Source: Excoecaria cochinchinensis (taxonomy: Eukaryota > Streptophyta > Magnoliopsida > Malpighiales > Euphorbiaceae). From it: a stretch of DNA of 64,000 nucleotides. Positions within the stretch are counted from its first letter, which is position 1. The number at the start of each line of letters is the position of its first letter. Both the position numbers and the translations under genes were made by a program. A model generated the notes under the pieces. That model saw only the letters and a program-made list of their open reading frames with translations. It did no database searches and had not been told where the DNA came from. The stretch spans positions 7,044,001 to 7,108,000 of the forward strand of contig CANTUQ010000004.1 in the NCBI GenBank assembly GCA_947683425.1. The letters are read 5' to 3'. Shown one piece after another: positions 10,840-22,164 of the stretch.

Positions 10840-11009
10840 TTGCTGTCCCTTTCTTCTTCCTCTCTCAAACGGTTTCTTAGCATTTTTTAGCGGTTTTTAA
10901 AGCTTTTCTCCTTATTTTTTCGCGATTTCTTCATATTTTCGCATTTTCTACCCGCCGGGCACTTTGATATTCATATTTTCTCCAGTTTCTACACTTCCCG
11001 CGACTACAA
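10840..11009 (+). other. Predicted 5' leader exon of the sense accessory gene
   Basis: This region begins about 30 bp below the TATA-like box and contains pyrimidine-rich CTTTCTTCTTCCTCTCTC near 10850. It ends at a donor-like CTACAA followed by GTAAGT (GT at 11010-11011). It holds no long ORF. The start site is an estimate. Confidence 0.4.
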
Positions 11010-11712
11010 GTAAGTAAATAACTACTTTTTTTTGAATTTCATTCAATTTATCTCTTCATCTCTTTTCCTTTTTACTTTAGGATGCCTTAAGAATTTAGGG
11101 AGAATGCTGCCCAATTTTCTGTATTATTATAATTAAATCTGAACTTTTGCATGATCACATAGAAGTAGAATTTTTCTATAATCCTGGTGCTTTAGAATTA
11201 CACTCCTTTTAGCGCACCATTTTGTGCATGATTTGCGTTTACAGCCTGAGGCCATTATTTTTGTATCGTTGGGGGCACACTCTTGCCGGGGTGCGTCCCA
11301 TCTATATGTGTACACTATTGTTGGGGCCTGAGGCCTATTATCTTGCCTTTTCATGCAGGAGGATGGGCATACCCCTGCCGGGATGCTGCCCAAAATTTTA
11401 TTATTTATTCTAGAATTGAATATTTTTCATGTATAATGCATGCCTTGGGACCTGGAAGGCCCATCCTTATTCACTTTAATTATTTCCATGAAGATTGCAT
11501 GTTGCTTTTGCCATAATGCGTGCAAGGCATGTTAGGCTACTTCCTTAGATAGGATGTTTGCTATTTTCATCTGTTATTATCTTTCTCTTTTTTATCTCAC
11601 GTTGGGCCACCATTGCCCTGTTAAGGCCTAGATGGACCTTGGATTTTGGAAAATAAACCTGATAGTGCTTGTTTTGTCAAGTTTTCGCTATCTGATTCCT
11701 TCCCTTTTGCAG
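11010..11712 (+). other. Predicted leader intron of the sense accessory gene
   Basis: About 703 bp run from GTAAGT to a pyrimidine-rich acceptor TCCCTTTTGCAG at 11712, just one base before the ATG at 11714. The interior is T-rich as plant introns are, and has repeated phrases (GGGCCTGAGGCC, CTTGCCGGGGTG/CCTGCCGGGATG) between 11250 and 11400. No coding sequence is supported here. Confidence 0.5.
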
Positions 11713-11713
11713 G

Positions 11714-13576
11714 ATGCCTCCCAGACGCAGAGCACCACAGGCCCAGCCCGAGCTTGTAGCTCCGGCTTGGATGGATGATGAGTCCGCTCAGAGGTACAGA
11801 GCGTTGGCTCAGGTAGAGTTTCGGGCCAGCCGTTTTGTATCTCGCCCATTTCTAGAGGCCCTTGGGTTGGCCCCAGAGTTTGATTTACTTGCCGAGGGTG
11901 CTGGTTGGACAGAGTTCCTTGAGCCCGCCTTCCAGACATTTCCAGAGGCTACCCGCCAGGTCTTGGCCACTCTCTGCTACACCGGCTTTCAGAGTGCAGA
12001 TACCGACCCGGGGGTAATTCAGTTTTGGTTCGATGGCGACCATGTCAGCATCACCAGGCAGACGTTTGCTAAGGCCATGGGGCTCCCTATGGAGGAGGGG
12101 GTCGAGATCCCGCGGCGAGAGGTGAGACGCGCCCATTGGGCGGCTATTGCTATACCAGGAGTGCTGTACGATCACGATACAACGAAGAGCACCGTACTGG
12201 TGTCTCAGGCACTCCGGTATTTGCACAGAGTGCTCTCCAGCTCGTACCTCGGTCGAGCTGGTAATCCAGGGTCGCTCAACGCGGCCGAGATCTGGAGCCT
12301 CTGGGCTATGGTGGCAGGCTAGCGTCTCAACATTAGCCACGAGATCTTGGCCAACCTGACCAGAGTCGGCAGAGGGTTGACACCGGTGGTGATGGTAGGA
12401 GGAGTCATCACCCGTTTACTGTTGAGATTGGGGTTTAACCCCGAGAGGTTGAGAGGACCCTTGCCTGAGGGGATCCATGTAGACGCCGCAGCGGCAGTTC
12501 AGATGGGGATGATCTCCCCGATTTCTGGCCAGGCAGAGGCCTACAGGGTGTTGACTATCCATGAGACCCGGCAGATGTTCAACCTTCCACCCTTGGGGGC
12601 AGATCCTGATCACCCAGAGCACCAGGAGGAGCAGCCTCCATAGCCAGAGCCCGAGCCATAGCCCCAGCCTCAGCCGGAGCCTCAGCCTCCTCAGCCGCAG
12701 ACAGTGCCTCCGCCACAGCAGCAGGAGCCGCCTAGGACCCCCTCGGACTTTGACTTTGAGATCACCATGGACGACCTCTTTGCTGCATCACCGGCATCCA
12801 GAGCGTCGACTCCAGTCCCATCACCGAGCGCCAGGGTACATAGGACTACCCACGGGCCCTCCGAGAGATACCATCCATACTCCCGAGGCGACCCAAGGGC
12901 ATCCACCTCCTCGGCACCACCACCAGAGCCAGCACCGCAGCAGCCTGTGCAGCCAGACTTCTCCCAGCTCCTCACCTCCATGTTTACAGCTTTGGAGCGG
13001 CGGCAGGATAAGAGGGACAGGGCTATCCACGAGAGGTTGGATCGCCAGCAGGCTGCCATTCAGGAGCAGTCTCAGTCAGTGGAGCGTTTAGCCCGGGAGC
13101 AGGCAGGCTACATTGAGCACACGACTCGGGAGCAAACTCGGACCATGGATGCCTTTAGGGAGGAGCAGACCCGGGTCCTGGAGGCTTTCAGAGGAGAGCA
13201 GATGAGGCTGATTGAGCAGATTGCTCAGGGTTAGAGGGAGTTGAGGCAGCAGCTCGCTCATGATTTGAGGACGTCACAGGACCAGGCGTCTCAGAGGGTC
13301 GATATGACCCTACAGATGATTGATGAGTCACTTGGCTCTCTGAGATCCCGCGTCCAGGCGATGGAGGGGATTCTCCCCCCTCTTTCTCAGACCATGAGGG
13401 AGTTTAGGGAGCAGACAGAGCAGAGCCTGGAGCAGAGGAGAAAGGCCGCTAGCGAGCAGACTATTCAGTTGAGCCAAGCCTTCAAGAAGTTGGGAGAGAA
13501 GGTTTCTGAGACCTTAGGGTTCATGAGCACCTGCACCCAGCCCTTCTTGGACGGTTACGCTCAGATCCGGTTTTAG
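11714..13576 (+). pseudogene. Sense accessory gene of element B, ATHILA ORF1-like with coiled-coil tail
   Basis: One frame of 621 codons is interrupted by TAG at 12320, 12641, 12656 and 13232 and ends with TAG at 13574. The N-terminus is MPPRRRAPQ; residues 35-130 (FLEALGL...TFPEATRQVLATLCYTGF...VIQFWFDGDHVSITRQTFAKAMGLP) resemble the ATHILA ORF1 family of plant retrotransposon proteins. A Pro/Gln-rich linker follows (about 12640-12760), then a long Glu/Arg/Gln-rich helical segment with repeated REQTR/REEQTR/RGEQMR phrases (about 13000-13240 and onward), likely a coiled coil. All four internal stops are TAG where CAG would fit, as C-to-T decay gives. The gene lies between integrase and the 3' LTR, in sense. 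Function is unknown; the family assignment is moderate. Confidence 0.55.
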
Positions 13577-14134
13577 GCAGGCCCATGATCATGAGGCAGG
13601 ACCCTCCACAGCTCCGCCACCGCCTCCGGCCCGTCCACCTCCGCCAGGGACCGTGCATATATCGGATGATGAGGATCCCGATGAGCCCTCAGACTACACA
13701 CCTCTCTGATCTTCAGGGAGTTATTTTTTGTATCTTTTGTATATTTTATATTTTGTATATGCACTGTACAAAAATGACATTTCTAGTGGAAAACTTTTGC
13801 TTCCTTATTGCGTGATCATTCGATTGTTAATTGCTTAATCACATCACAGAAAGTGTATGTTCTCATATCTACTTACATGTCGGTAAAAATGACAATATAA
13901 AAAATATAATGATAATCGATAACATCTCAATAAAAAAAATGAATAAAAGATGAAACATGGCATAGCCAATAAAACAAAGGTCACGCCATCAATAGACAGG
14001 ACAAAAGATGACCACTCAAACGTGAACTAACAAAATCTTTTATCTCACAGGTACAGAGAAATACCGGTCTGAGCACAGACATCGATTAAAAAGATCTCCT
14101 TTGAAACAAGGAAACTAGCGGAGTTTCCACACTC
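13577..14134 (+). other. Non-coding tail of element B before the tandem repeat
   Basis: AT-rich sequence has AATAAA-like signals near 13930-13975 that could end the accessory transcript. No ORF is supported. Confidence 0.4.
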
Positions 14135-14578
14135 CAGATCGAAGCTGCAGTTGAAGAAACACTGCTCTTCACCAGATCGAGATTGTAGCCAGAGAGCGCT
14201 ACATCTCACAGATCGGAGCTGTAGTTGAAGAAACACTTCTCTTCACCAGATCGAGATTGTAGCCAGAGAGCGCTACATCTCACAGATCGAAGCTGCAGTT
14301 GAAGAAACACTGCTCTTCACCAGATCGAGATTGTAGCCAGAGAGCGCTACATCTCACAGATCGAAGCTGCAGTTGAAGAAACACTGCTCTTCACCAGATC
14401 GAGGTTATAGCCAGAGAGTGCTACATCTCACAGATCGGAGCTGCAGTTGAAGAAACGCTGCTCTTCACCAGATCGAGATTGTAGCCAGAGAGTGCTGCAT
14501 CTCACAGATCGGAGCTGTGGTCAAAGCATACCGCACCTCACCAGATCGAGGTCATGGCCAAAGCCTGCTGCACCTCAC
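14135..14578 (+). repeat. 74-bp tandem repeat, about six units, element B 3' region
   Basis: Units begin CAGATCGRAGCTGYAG at 14135, 14209, 14283, 14357, 14431 and 14505, exactly 74 bp apart; the last is diverged. Each 74-mer is itself an imperfect dimer: a 38-bp half (CAGATCGAAGCTGCAGTTG...) and a 36-bp half (CAGATCGAGATTGTAGCC...). Tat elements are known to carry variable tandem repeats between pol and 3' LTR. Confidence 0.9.
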
Positions 14579-14768
14579 CAAATACCCGCAGGTCGAGATA
14601 AGACCGAGGAGAGTATTTTCGCATTGCCGAGCAGATCGAGACAAAGTCCACCCGGCAGAAGGCACGGAGGGTGAAAAGCCGTCGCAGGTACGCTTCCTTT
14701 CTGACCTTTCTCTGAGTTTTGGCTTATCTAGGCGCTTGTGCACTAGTTTCCCCAAAACTGGGGGCAAC
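14579..14768 (+). other. Pre-LTR segment and polypurine tract of element B
   Basis: The segment ends in the polypurine tract GGGGGCAAC directly before the LTR. The tract forms one arm of a small hairpin, CCCCA-AAAC-TGGGG (14750-14764). A donor-like GTCGCAG followed by GTACGC stands at 14681-14692, and a similar string precedes the LTR of K. Confidence 0.65.
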
Positions 14769-14959
14769 TGTAAGCACCGTGTCCCAGAGCGGTCCGGATC
14801 AGAGGTTACCCTATGATGAAATCAGTGTCCAAGCCTGTATGGTAGGTTGGATTTAGAGGTTTTAGCCCCGCGTTCCATGAGAAGTGAGGTTTTTATCATT
14901 CCTGGGCCGAAGGAGAGAAAAACAGAGGTTTTTTCGAGTCAAAGGGCTTTTTGTCCTCC

Positions 14960-15192
14960 ACAGGCGGCCAGCCCGTCTATCGAGCCAGCCCGTCGCTTCG
15001 AGTCACCGACGGCTATGGGTATTTTCTGACGCCCGTCGAAAAATCACCGCCCCTGTCAGATTGCCGCCTGGTTTCCCGGAGCACGCAACCCTTCCGACGC
15101 CCGTCGGTGGATGTGGCAGGGCCGTCGGACTAATCCTTGTGTCAGAAGGATTCTTTCGACGCCCGCCTCTATACACTGACTCCCGTCGATCG
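14960..15192 (+). repeat. GC-rich hairpin island upstream of the B LTR TATA box
   Basis: Several CCGACG-CC-CGTCGG-type palindromic cores and variants lie here, just upstream of the TATA-like box at 15201. A second cluster of the same core lies at about 15708-15835. The corresponding regions of LTR C carry the same clusters with small arm changes. Confidence 0.75.
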
Positions 15193-15200
15193 TGTCTGGC

Positions 15201-15208
15201 TATAAAAG
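15201..15208 (+). promoter_or_regulatory. TATA-like box in LTR B
   Basis: The sequence is CTATAAAAGC about 430 bp from the LTR start, immediately after the GC-rich island. The same box is found in LTR C at 21721-21729 on the minus strand. A transcript start near 15230 is expected. Confidence 0.6.
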
Positions 15209-16673
15209 CTCCGGATTTTCATTTGAAAAGGGTTGGAAAAATTTTCAGAAGAGGAAACTCTGCCCAATTTCGAGCACATTTTCTCTCTCTTCCAAAAACA
15301 TTTTCTAAAAGAACTCTATTGAATCAAGGATCAAATCAATCAAAGGGAACTAAAAGCTAATTAGTTTTCTTTAGATTTTGACTCCCAAATCGATTTTCTG
15401 AAGGATTGAAGGTGAAATATCTCATTTTCTCTCTTTAACCCTTCATCTTTTGCTTCTCGTGGAACGCGCGGGGCTCCAACCAATACAAGAATCTTACCTA
15501 AAGCAATTATCTGAGGGTAAATATTCCGGATTCTCTCTTCATATTATCTCATATTTATTTCCTATTTTGTGAAACTTGTGAATATTTGTCATTATTTCTT
15601 TTATTTTGACTCTCTTTTCTCCTTTTTGAGATAAAACACATTTTGACCTTGAAAAGTTATTTATTTCTCTCTCTATCTTTTCTGTTTTTCTCGAGAACAG
15701 TGGTGACCGACAGGTCATCTTTATCACCGACGCCCGTCGGTCACCCACCTACAGACGCCCTTCCTTGAGTGACAAACGGACACCTCGGTTATCTTAACCG
15801 ACGCCCGTCGGTCAGCTAAGGAAGGTCGTCGGTGGGTTCTGTCTCCTACCTTTTAATTTATCTTTTTATCCATTTCAAATCCTTTTGACTTCGTGTATGT
15901 TAATTTTATGTATATTAACATCTTTTAACTTTCTATGAGTGTATATTGAATATCTTGGATAATCCCGAGCTTGAGCGACTGCCTACCATGCGTGGAGGAT
16001 TTCGTCCGGTTTAGTTTTCTTAACCCTTTTGACTTATTTCTCTCGCCTATTCACTCATTAATTATTTTATGCATATGAATAAGCTCTTTTTATCTCTTTG
16101 AATGTAAAAATAGATCAACGATTTGTACTCAAATATGAATGAGTTTCGTATAAAATGCAAAAGGGTCCAATGCCCTATTTTTATCCAATAAAGATCATCA
16201 CAAATAAAATATCCCATTTTTGATAATGATGCATGCGAGGACCAAAGTCCTCAAAAATAAGCAATGCCCCGATTTATGTATGCCTCGCACATTTACAAAA
16301 GGGAGTTGTATTCTGCTCCTTATATTATTGTAATTTATCGCTTTTGATATTTATATTGCTCATTTACCGCTTTCAAAATGTGAATAAATGTGCCTTTTAA
16401 TTAACCGCATAGTGTGGAGAGAGAGCGAACAAATGATATTAAAATTTGATCATAGCTTAATTGAGGTAGAAATAGATGAGAGATTCCGGACCCAGCTCTG
16501 GTCTTTGGGCTCAAGAGGTTAGAGGTTATCCTCCAATATACTTCTTGGGTCACGAGGCTTTAGCGCTAACCCTAGGCTCCTTGGGGTGAGAGGTTCACCT
16601 TCTATGATCCCTCTGGCTAGCCCAAAATGGGTACCAAGCGCAGTCTTAGGCTCTCCGAGGCGAGAGAAACTTT

Positions 16674-16701
16674 CCCAATGTTCTATTGGGTGGCGACTCC
16701 A
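16674..16701 (+). promoter_or_regulatory. LTR hairpin plus PBS-like copy, element B
   Basis: CCCAAT-GTTCT-ATTGGG at 16674-16690 is followed by TGGCGACTCCA at 16691-16701, about 135 bp inside the LTR 3' end. Confidence 0.8.
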
Positions 16702-16834
16702 TGATACCTACTTGTTGCCCAACATAGACGCACCTGCGATTCATCGCAAGCTGCCAACGGACCCGCAAATGCCCCGATCGCCCATGTGCGGGAGGTCCGA
16801 AAGGGCGGCGCATCGGGATCCGGCGCGCGTCACA

Positions 16835-19324
16835 CTGATCCACGCCCTTCCCTTATCATAGACACATGGAAGCCGCTGAATGGTTGATTGGCAATTTCCA
16901 GCGTTGAGACCTGGTTTTCCCTGGCCGCTTTGATAGTCACCACCTCCCCTTCGTGCGGGAACTTTATCATCTGATGCAGTGTGGATGGCACTCCTCCTAA
17001 TTTATGAAACCAGGGTCTCCCAAGCAAAGCTGAGAAGTTAGCAGGGATGGGCAGAACTACAAATTCGACCTCCACTTCGATAGGTCCTGTCTTGACCAAA
17101 GTCTTGAAGGTTCCCGAGGCTTGCCTCCTCGAGTTATCGTAGGCTGTGATAGTCAGATCTGATCCGCTGAGCATATCCTCGCTTAAACCAAAAGCTTGCA
17201 AAGCTATTAAAGGGCACACGTTGATAGAAGACCCGTCGTCCACCATAACGCAAGCAGTGTGCTTACTATTAATCTGTGCTTTAATGTACAAGGGTCGGTT
17301 GTGGTTGCGGCCTTCAACAGGTAGGTCGGCGTCGGAAAAGACCAATCTCTCCTCGGATCCTCCCTTAATTAAACCCAAAAGCTCTGACGGGGAAATAGTG
17401 GTGGCGACTGTGGCCTCAACCAAAGCTTCTACTACCTTCTGCCTATGAGAGGGGGATTGCCTCAACAGATCCCAAATGGATATCTGAGCCGCGGTCTTCT
17501 TCAATTGCCTAACAATCTGCCCCTCCTCTGGCTCTTTCTCTGCTGATGGCTGTACCGGCTCAGGTAGCTTTGTAATCTCGGGGATCACCCTTCCACTTCT
17601 TGTGACAGCGCTTACCTCCACCTCATCTCCATCGGAGCCCCACAAATCAAGGTTCAACCCTTCTTCGTCCTCGGCTTCTCCACCGCTTTCACTGCTAGAC
17701 CAGCAATCAAGGGTCGCCACAACTGCTTTCTCCTTTCTACCCTCAGAAATACCAATAGCGGACTTCTCACTCCCATACAGATCTTGTAGCACGTACCACT
17801 CTGGCAGGCTGGATTGGATCATAAACACGGGTGGTGGTACGGCATTATAACCGGGCTTCTTCTCAGTTTCTCTCTTCTCAGGGTCAGAGATTTGCTTGCT
17901 ATCAATCAAGTCTTGGATAGAGTGCCGGAGCGCCTTGCATTTATCAGTGATATGGCTCGAGTGCTGGTGGAATGCACAAAATTCGTTATCCTTATGTCCT
18001 GGTTTCCCTTGTGTCAAAGCTGGCCTAGGAGTCAGAGGGCGCAATTTTCCCTCCTTCATCAGCCTCCTCAGGACCCAGGATAATGGTCTTCCCAAGTTTG
18101 AAAACTTCCTCTGGGTGGTTACCTCAGTAGCAGACACTTCACCCATTCTTCTAGTGCTGTTACTGGGACCCGCCGGCCTGCTGGTTCCTTGACCGGGGTT
18201 AGCCCTTTTGGCGAAATTGTCATTGTTAGCTTTTCGGGTTAAAAACTCTCCCTCTGCTTCGATGGCTATATCTTTGAGAGACTCCCAGTCCTTTAACCCC
18301 TTCATTCTCAATCCCTCCTTCAAGTACGGGCTCGCATTCTTAATGAAAAGACGAATCTGATCCTGGGTGTCAGGATTTCGGCGCATCTCCATTACTCGGT
18401 TTCGCCATCAGGTAAGATACTCATGAAAGGACTCCCTAATTTTTTGCTGAAGTAGCTCAAGGTCTTTCAGAGTCACCTCCATTCTGGTATTACAGTCATA
18501 CTGCTTCAGAAACTCCTCAGTGAGCAGATCCCAATCTTCTTTAGTGCGGCGGTCAAGGCCATGATACCAGTCTATGGCATGAGAGGTCAAACTCAGACAA
18601 AAGTATTCCACTTTCTGCTTCTTGGACAATGTGGTCCCCTTCATGACCAGAGAATATTGCTTCACATGTGCAGTGGGGTCAGAAGTACCATCAAACTTCG
18701 GCACATCCGGCATTTTGAAATTATAAGGGATCGGGTCCTCTCCGTCCAACTCCCTATCCTCCGGATTCATCCCATGAGCTCTGCCTATCATACGAGCCAT
18801 AGCCTCGAACCTCTCTTCCATCTTCCTTAGAATAAAGTCATCAGCTTGAGGCACCTTCCCCTTCTCAGATGCCATGCTCAACCTATCATCCTCGATATCT
18901 CTATCGTCATCAATTCTTAACACTGGCCTTCTTCTCAACTCTCCCGAAGCCACTGATCTTAACTCTACTGGCGGCGGCCTAACGGGCTCTTCTCGCCTTT
19001 CAACCCTTTCTTCTTCAGGCTCATTCTGCCTCATTGGAGGAGGAGGAGGATTCTGTGGAGCATTCTGTTGAGCGTTTTGCTGTGCCAAGGCGGTCAACAT
19101 ATTCATCATCCTGCCCTCAAATTCCTCAAAACGGCGGCCCACTTCTTCCGCAATCATGGCCCGGGTGGCATCTTCCCCCCTAGGCGAGTTTGCCATCTGA
19201 GATACTGTACCACTGACTTCTGATAAGATCTCCGGTAGACCCTCTCTATCTGACAGCTCAGGAGTAAGAACTCGGATCAGTCGCCCGGTTGGTGATCTAA
19301 TCCACCTGGGCAGATCTATGATGG
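16835..19324 (-). pseudogene. gag-pro: Element C gag-protease, truncated by element B
   Basis: One frame runs from the exon start at 19324 to the B insertion at 16835, broken once by TGA at 18408 (HEYLT, stop, WRNRV) where CGA is expected by comparison with E. Domains in order: an N-terminal charged helix; a Pro/Gln-rich stretch; a capsid-like Retrotrans_gag segment with FDGTSDPTAHVKQYS, WYHGLDRRTKEDW and the broken HEYLT; a zinc knuckle CX2HX4HX4C (CAFHQHSSHITDKC); an acidic linker; and an aspartic protease with active-site VDDGSSINVCPL and LLGRPWFH. The reading ends with GFHVSMIREGRGS at the junction. Initiation is probably at an ATG inside the first exon; MANSPRGED near 19193 is a candidate. 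RT and integrase would lie left of B, off the window. Confidence 0.85.
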
Positions 19325-19340
19325 CTGCAGGGACAAAAGT
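19325..19340 (-). promoter_or_regulatory. 3' splice site of a leader intron, element C
   Basis: The minus strand reads CTTTTGTCCCTGCAG followed by CCATCATAGATC, matching the junctions in A and E. Confidence 0.5.
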
Positions 19341-20092
19341 TAGAATGATGCATGAAATGTAGGTATAATGCATGATCGTGATATGCAACATTTACAGAGC
19401 ACAAGCAAGCAAGTAGGTCCTTCCACCCTTATTTCTCCCACACACGTGGTCGTGCAGTCTCTTTCCTAGGTGGGATTAGCCCAAGGGTCAACGAGGGACC
19501 CGATGGACGCGTATGGTGCGCGGCGAAAAACCGGCAGCATAACACTCCTATGCTAATGTACAAGCGGATGGATAATGATCGCCACGTATTCGGACGCTCC
19601 ATAAATTTCGACATGGCCCTACCGGGGCATGATAGCCTTTGGCTAGGTTACCAAGCGAGACATTTGGACTCATCCAATACATGAGGATCCATACAGCAAG
19701 CATGAGATTACGGTTCATTTCACCAGTGGAAAGTGACTACAGCCATTACATGAGCTTTGGACAAGGGAGATGTTTCTTTGAGGCTACCCAAGCATGATCC
19801 CTGCCGACGGGTCTAGCTCATCACGAGCGTAGCGACCGATCGGGTCACCATTTTGATATACCATTGAGGTACGTGGCTTGGGCTAGTGATTATCCTTAAC
19901 ACTTCCCCAAATTGAGTGAAAATGAGGAGGTGCTTCAGGAACGTACCGGGGCTACAAGAGGGACCAAACTAGCGTATTCTAAGGCTCTAATGATATGCAA
20001 ATGCAAATTTGAGAGAAAGCGAATTTATGAATTAAATTTTAATCATAAATGTTAAAAGAGGTATTTTCGAATTGAAATCTCGAACCATAAAC
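19341..20092 (-). other. 5' leader of element C
   Basis: This is non-coding. The block at 19782-19885, containing CCGATCGG and CTAGCTCATCACGAGCG, is shared with A and E at near identity. The rest is only partly alignable. Confidence 0.55.
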
Positions 20093-20111
20093 GTCCCCAG
20101 TGGAGTCGCCA
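20093..20111 (-). other. PBS, element C
   Basis: TGGCGACTCCACTGGGGAC on the minus strand, one base from the LTR end at 20113. Confidence 0.9.
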
Positions 20112-20112
20112 C

Positions 20113-22164
20113 TGTGACGCGCGCCGGATCCCGAGCGCCGCCCCTTTCGGACCGCCCGCACGTGGGCGATCGGGGCATTTGCGGGTCCGTTAACAGCTTG
20201 CGATGAATCGCAAGTGCGTCTATGTTGGGCAACAAGGAGGTATCATGGAGTCGCCACCCAATAGAACATTGGGAAAGTTACTCTCGCCTCGGAGAGCCTA
20301 AGACTGCGCTTGGTATCCATTTTGGGCCAGCTAGAGGGATCATGGAAGGTGAACTTCTCACCCTAAAGAGCCTAGGATTAGCACTAAAGCCTCGTGACCC
20401 AAGAAGTATTTTGGAGGATAACCTCTAACCTCTCGAGCCCAAAGACCAGAGCTGGGTCCGGGATTTCTCATCTATTTCTACCTCAATTAGTTTATGATCA
20501 AATTTTAACGTCATTAATTCGCTCTCTCTCCACACTATGCAGTTTGATTAAAAGGCGCATTTATTCACATTCGGAAAGCCATAAATGATTAAATAAATAG
20601 TGAAAGCAATAAATTACAATAATACAAGGAGCGGAATACAACTCCCTTTTGTAAATGTGCGGATCATACATAAATCGGGACATTGCTTATTCTGAGGACT
20701 TTGGTCCTTGCATGCATCGTTATTAAAATTGGATATTTTCATTTGTGATGATCTTTATTGGATAAAATAGGACATTGGTCTAGTTTTGTGTAAACCTTGT
20801 TTTATTAAATATAAAACCATTGAGTCATTTTTATACATCAACGGGATGTGAAAGGAGTATGTCCATATGCATAAGATAATCAATAAAAGAAATGAAACAA
20901 GAGGATTAGGAAACTAAACCGGACGAGATCCTCCAAACATGGTAGATAGCCGCTCAAGCTCGGGATAATCCAGGAGGACCGATATACACTCACAGAAAGT
21001 TAAGAGAGGTTAATATACATAAAATTTACACATAAGAAATCAACGAGGCTGGATAGAGATGAAAAATGATTTAAAAAGAGGGAGACAGAACCCACCGACG
21101 ACCTTCCTTGGTTAACCGACGGGCGTCAATTCGATTATCCGATATGCCCGTTTGTCACTCAAGAATGGGCGTCTGTAGGTGGGTGACCGACGGGCGTCGG
21201 TCATGAAGATGACCCGTTGGTCACCTCTGTCTCCGAAAAATAGAAAGGAAAAAAGAAACCTTTTAAGGTCAAAAAGCAGGTTTTGTCCCAAAAGGAGATA
21301 AGAGAGTCAAAATGAAAGAAAGTAATGACAGATATTCAAAAATTTCACAGAATAAATAAATAAATAAGAAATTAAATATGAGATGAAATGGAGGAAGGAT
21401 CCGGAATATTTACCCTCAGATAATCACTTCAGGTGAGATTCTGGTGTCGGTTAGAGCCCCGCGCGTTCCACGAGAAGCAGAGATGAAAGATTAAAGAGAG
21501 AAAATGAGATATTTCACCTCCAATCCTTCAGAAAATCGATTTTGGAGTCAAAATCTAAAGAAAACTAATTAGCTTTTAGTTCCTTTGATTGATTTGATCC
21601 TTGATTCAATAGAGTTCTTTTAGAAAAAGTGTTTTTGGAAGAGAGAGAAAATGTGCTTGAAATTGGGCAGAGTTTCCTCTTCTGAAAATTTTTCCAACCC
21701 TTTTCAAATGAAAATCAGGAGCTTTTATAGCCAAACACGACTGACGGGCGTCGGTGTATAGAGGCGGGCGTCGAAAGAATCCTTCTGACACAAGGATTAG
21801 TCCGACGGCCCTGCCACATCCACCAACGGGCGTCGGAAGGGTTGCGTGCTCCGGGAAACCAGGCGGCAATCTGACAGGGGCGGTGATTTTCCGACGGGCG
21901 TCGGAAAATACCCAGAGCCGTCGGTGACTCGGAGCGACGGGCCGGCTCGACAGACGGGCTGGCCTTCTGTGGAGGACAAAAAGCCCCTTGACTCGAAAAA
22001 AACCTCTGTTTTTCTCTCCTTCGGCCCAGGAATGATAAAAAAACCTCACTTCTCATGGAACGCGGGGCTAAAACCTCTAAATCCAACCTACCATACAGGC
22101 TTGGACACTGATTTCATCATAGGGTAACCTCTGATCCGGACCGCTCCGGGACACGGTGCTTACA
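20113..22164 (-). repeat. 5' LTR of element C (Tat lineage)
   Basis: The minus strand opens TGTAAGCACCGTGTCCC at 22164 and ends GCGCGCGTCACA at 20113, 2052 bp. GC-rich clusters lie at 21112-21225 and 21735-21970, the TATA-like box at 21721-21729, and the hairpin plus PBS-like copy at 20246-20273. It is inverted relative to the B LTR. Its start abuts D protease sequence, so C inserted into D. Confidence 0.9.
20246..20273 (-). promoter_or_regulatory. LTR hairpin plus PBS-like copy, element C
   Basis: The minus strand reads CCCAAT-GTTCT-ATTGGG (20257-20273) followed by TGGCGACTCCA (20246-20256). Confidence 0.8.

Larger units (their letters stand above)
14769..16834 (+). repeat. 3' LTR of element B (Tat lineage)
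   Basis: It opens TGTAAGCACCGTGTCCC and ends GGCGCGCGTCACA, 2066 bp. It is close to the C LTR (20113-22164) over its whole length, in opposite orientation; by eye the first 450 bp differ at only a few percent. A TATA-like box (TATAAAAG) is at 15201. Its right end abuts C protease sequence, so B inserted into C; the target bases should be 16835-16839 (CTGAT), with the partner off the window. Confidence 0.9.

Noticed and set aside
12561..13091. Ser/Arg/His-rich ORF overlapping the sense accessory gene
   Set aside because: It is a shifted-frame reading of the Pro/Gln-rich linker in the true frame.
14439..15360. ORFs running from the 74-bp repeat into LTR B
   Set aside because: Repeat and LTR translations; the same LTR stretch in C gives similar ORFs only because the LTRs are near identical.
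4864..22164. Auto-integration (one element inverted into itself) as the origin of the B/C arrangement
   Set aside because: C's start sits cleanly in D, and LTR A of another subfamily lies at the B breakpoint, so ordinary nesting explains all junctions. The five-base test is negative: the C end reads ATCAG while B begins ACTAT. Left flanking sequence could reopen it.
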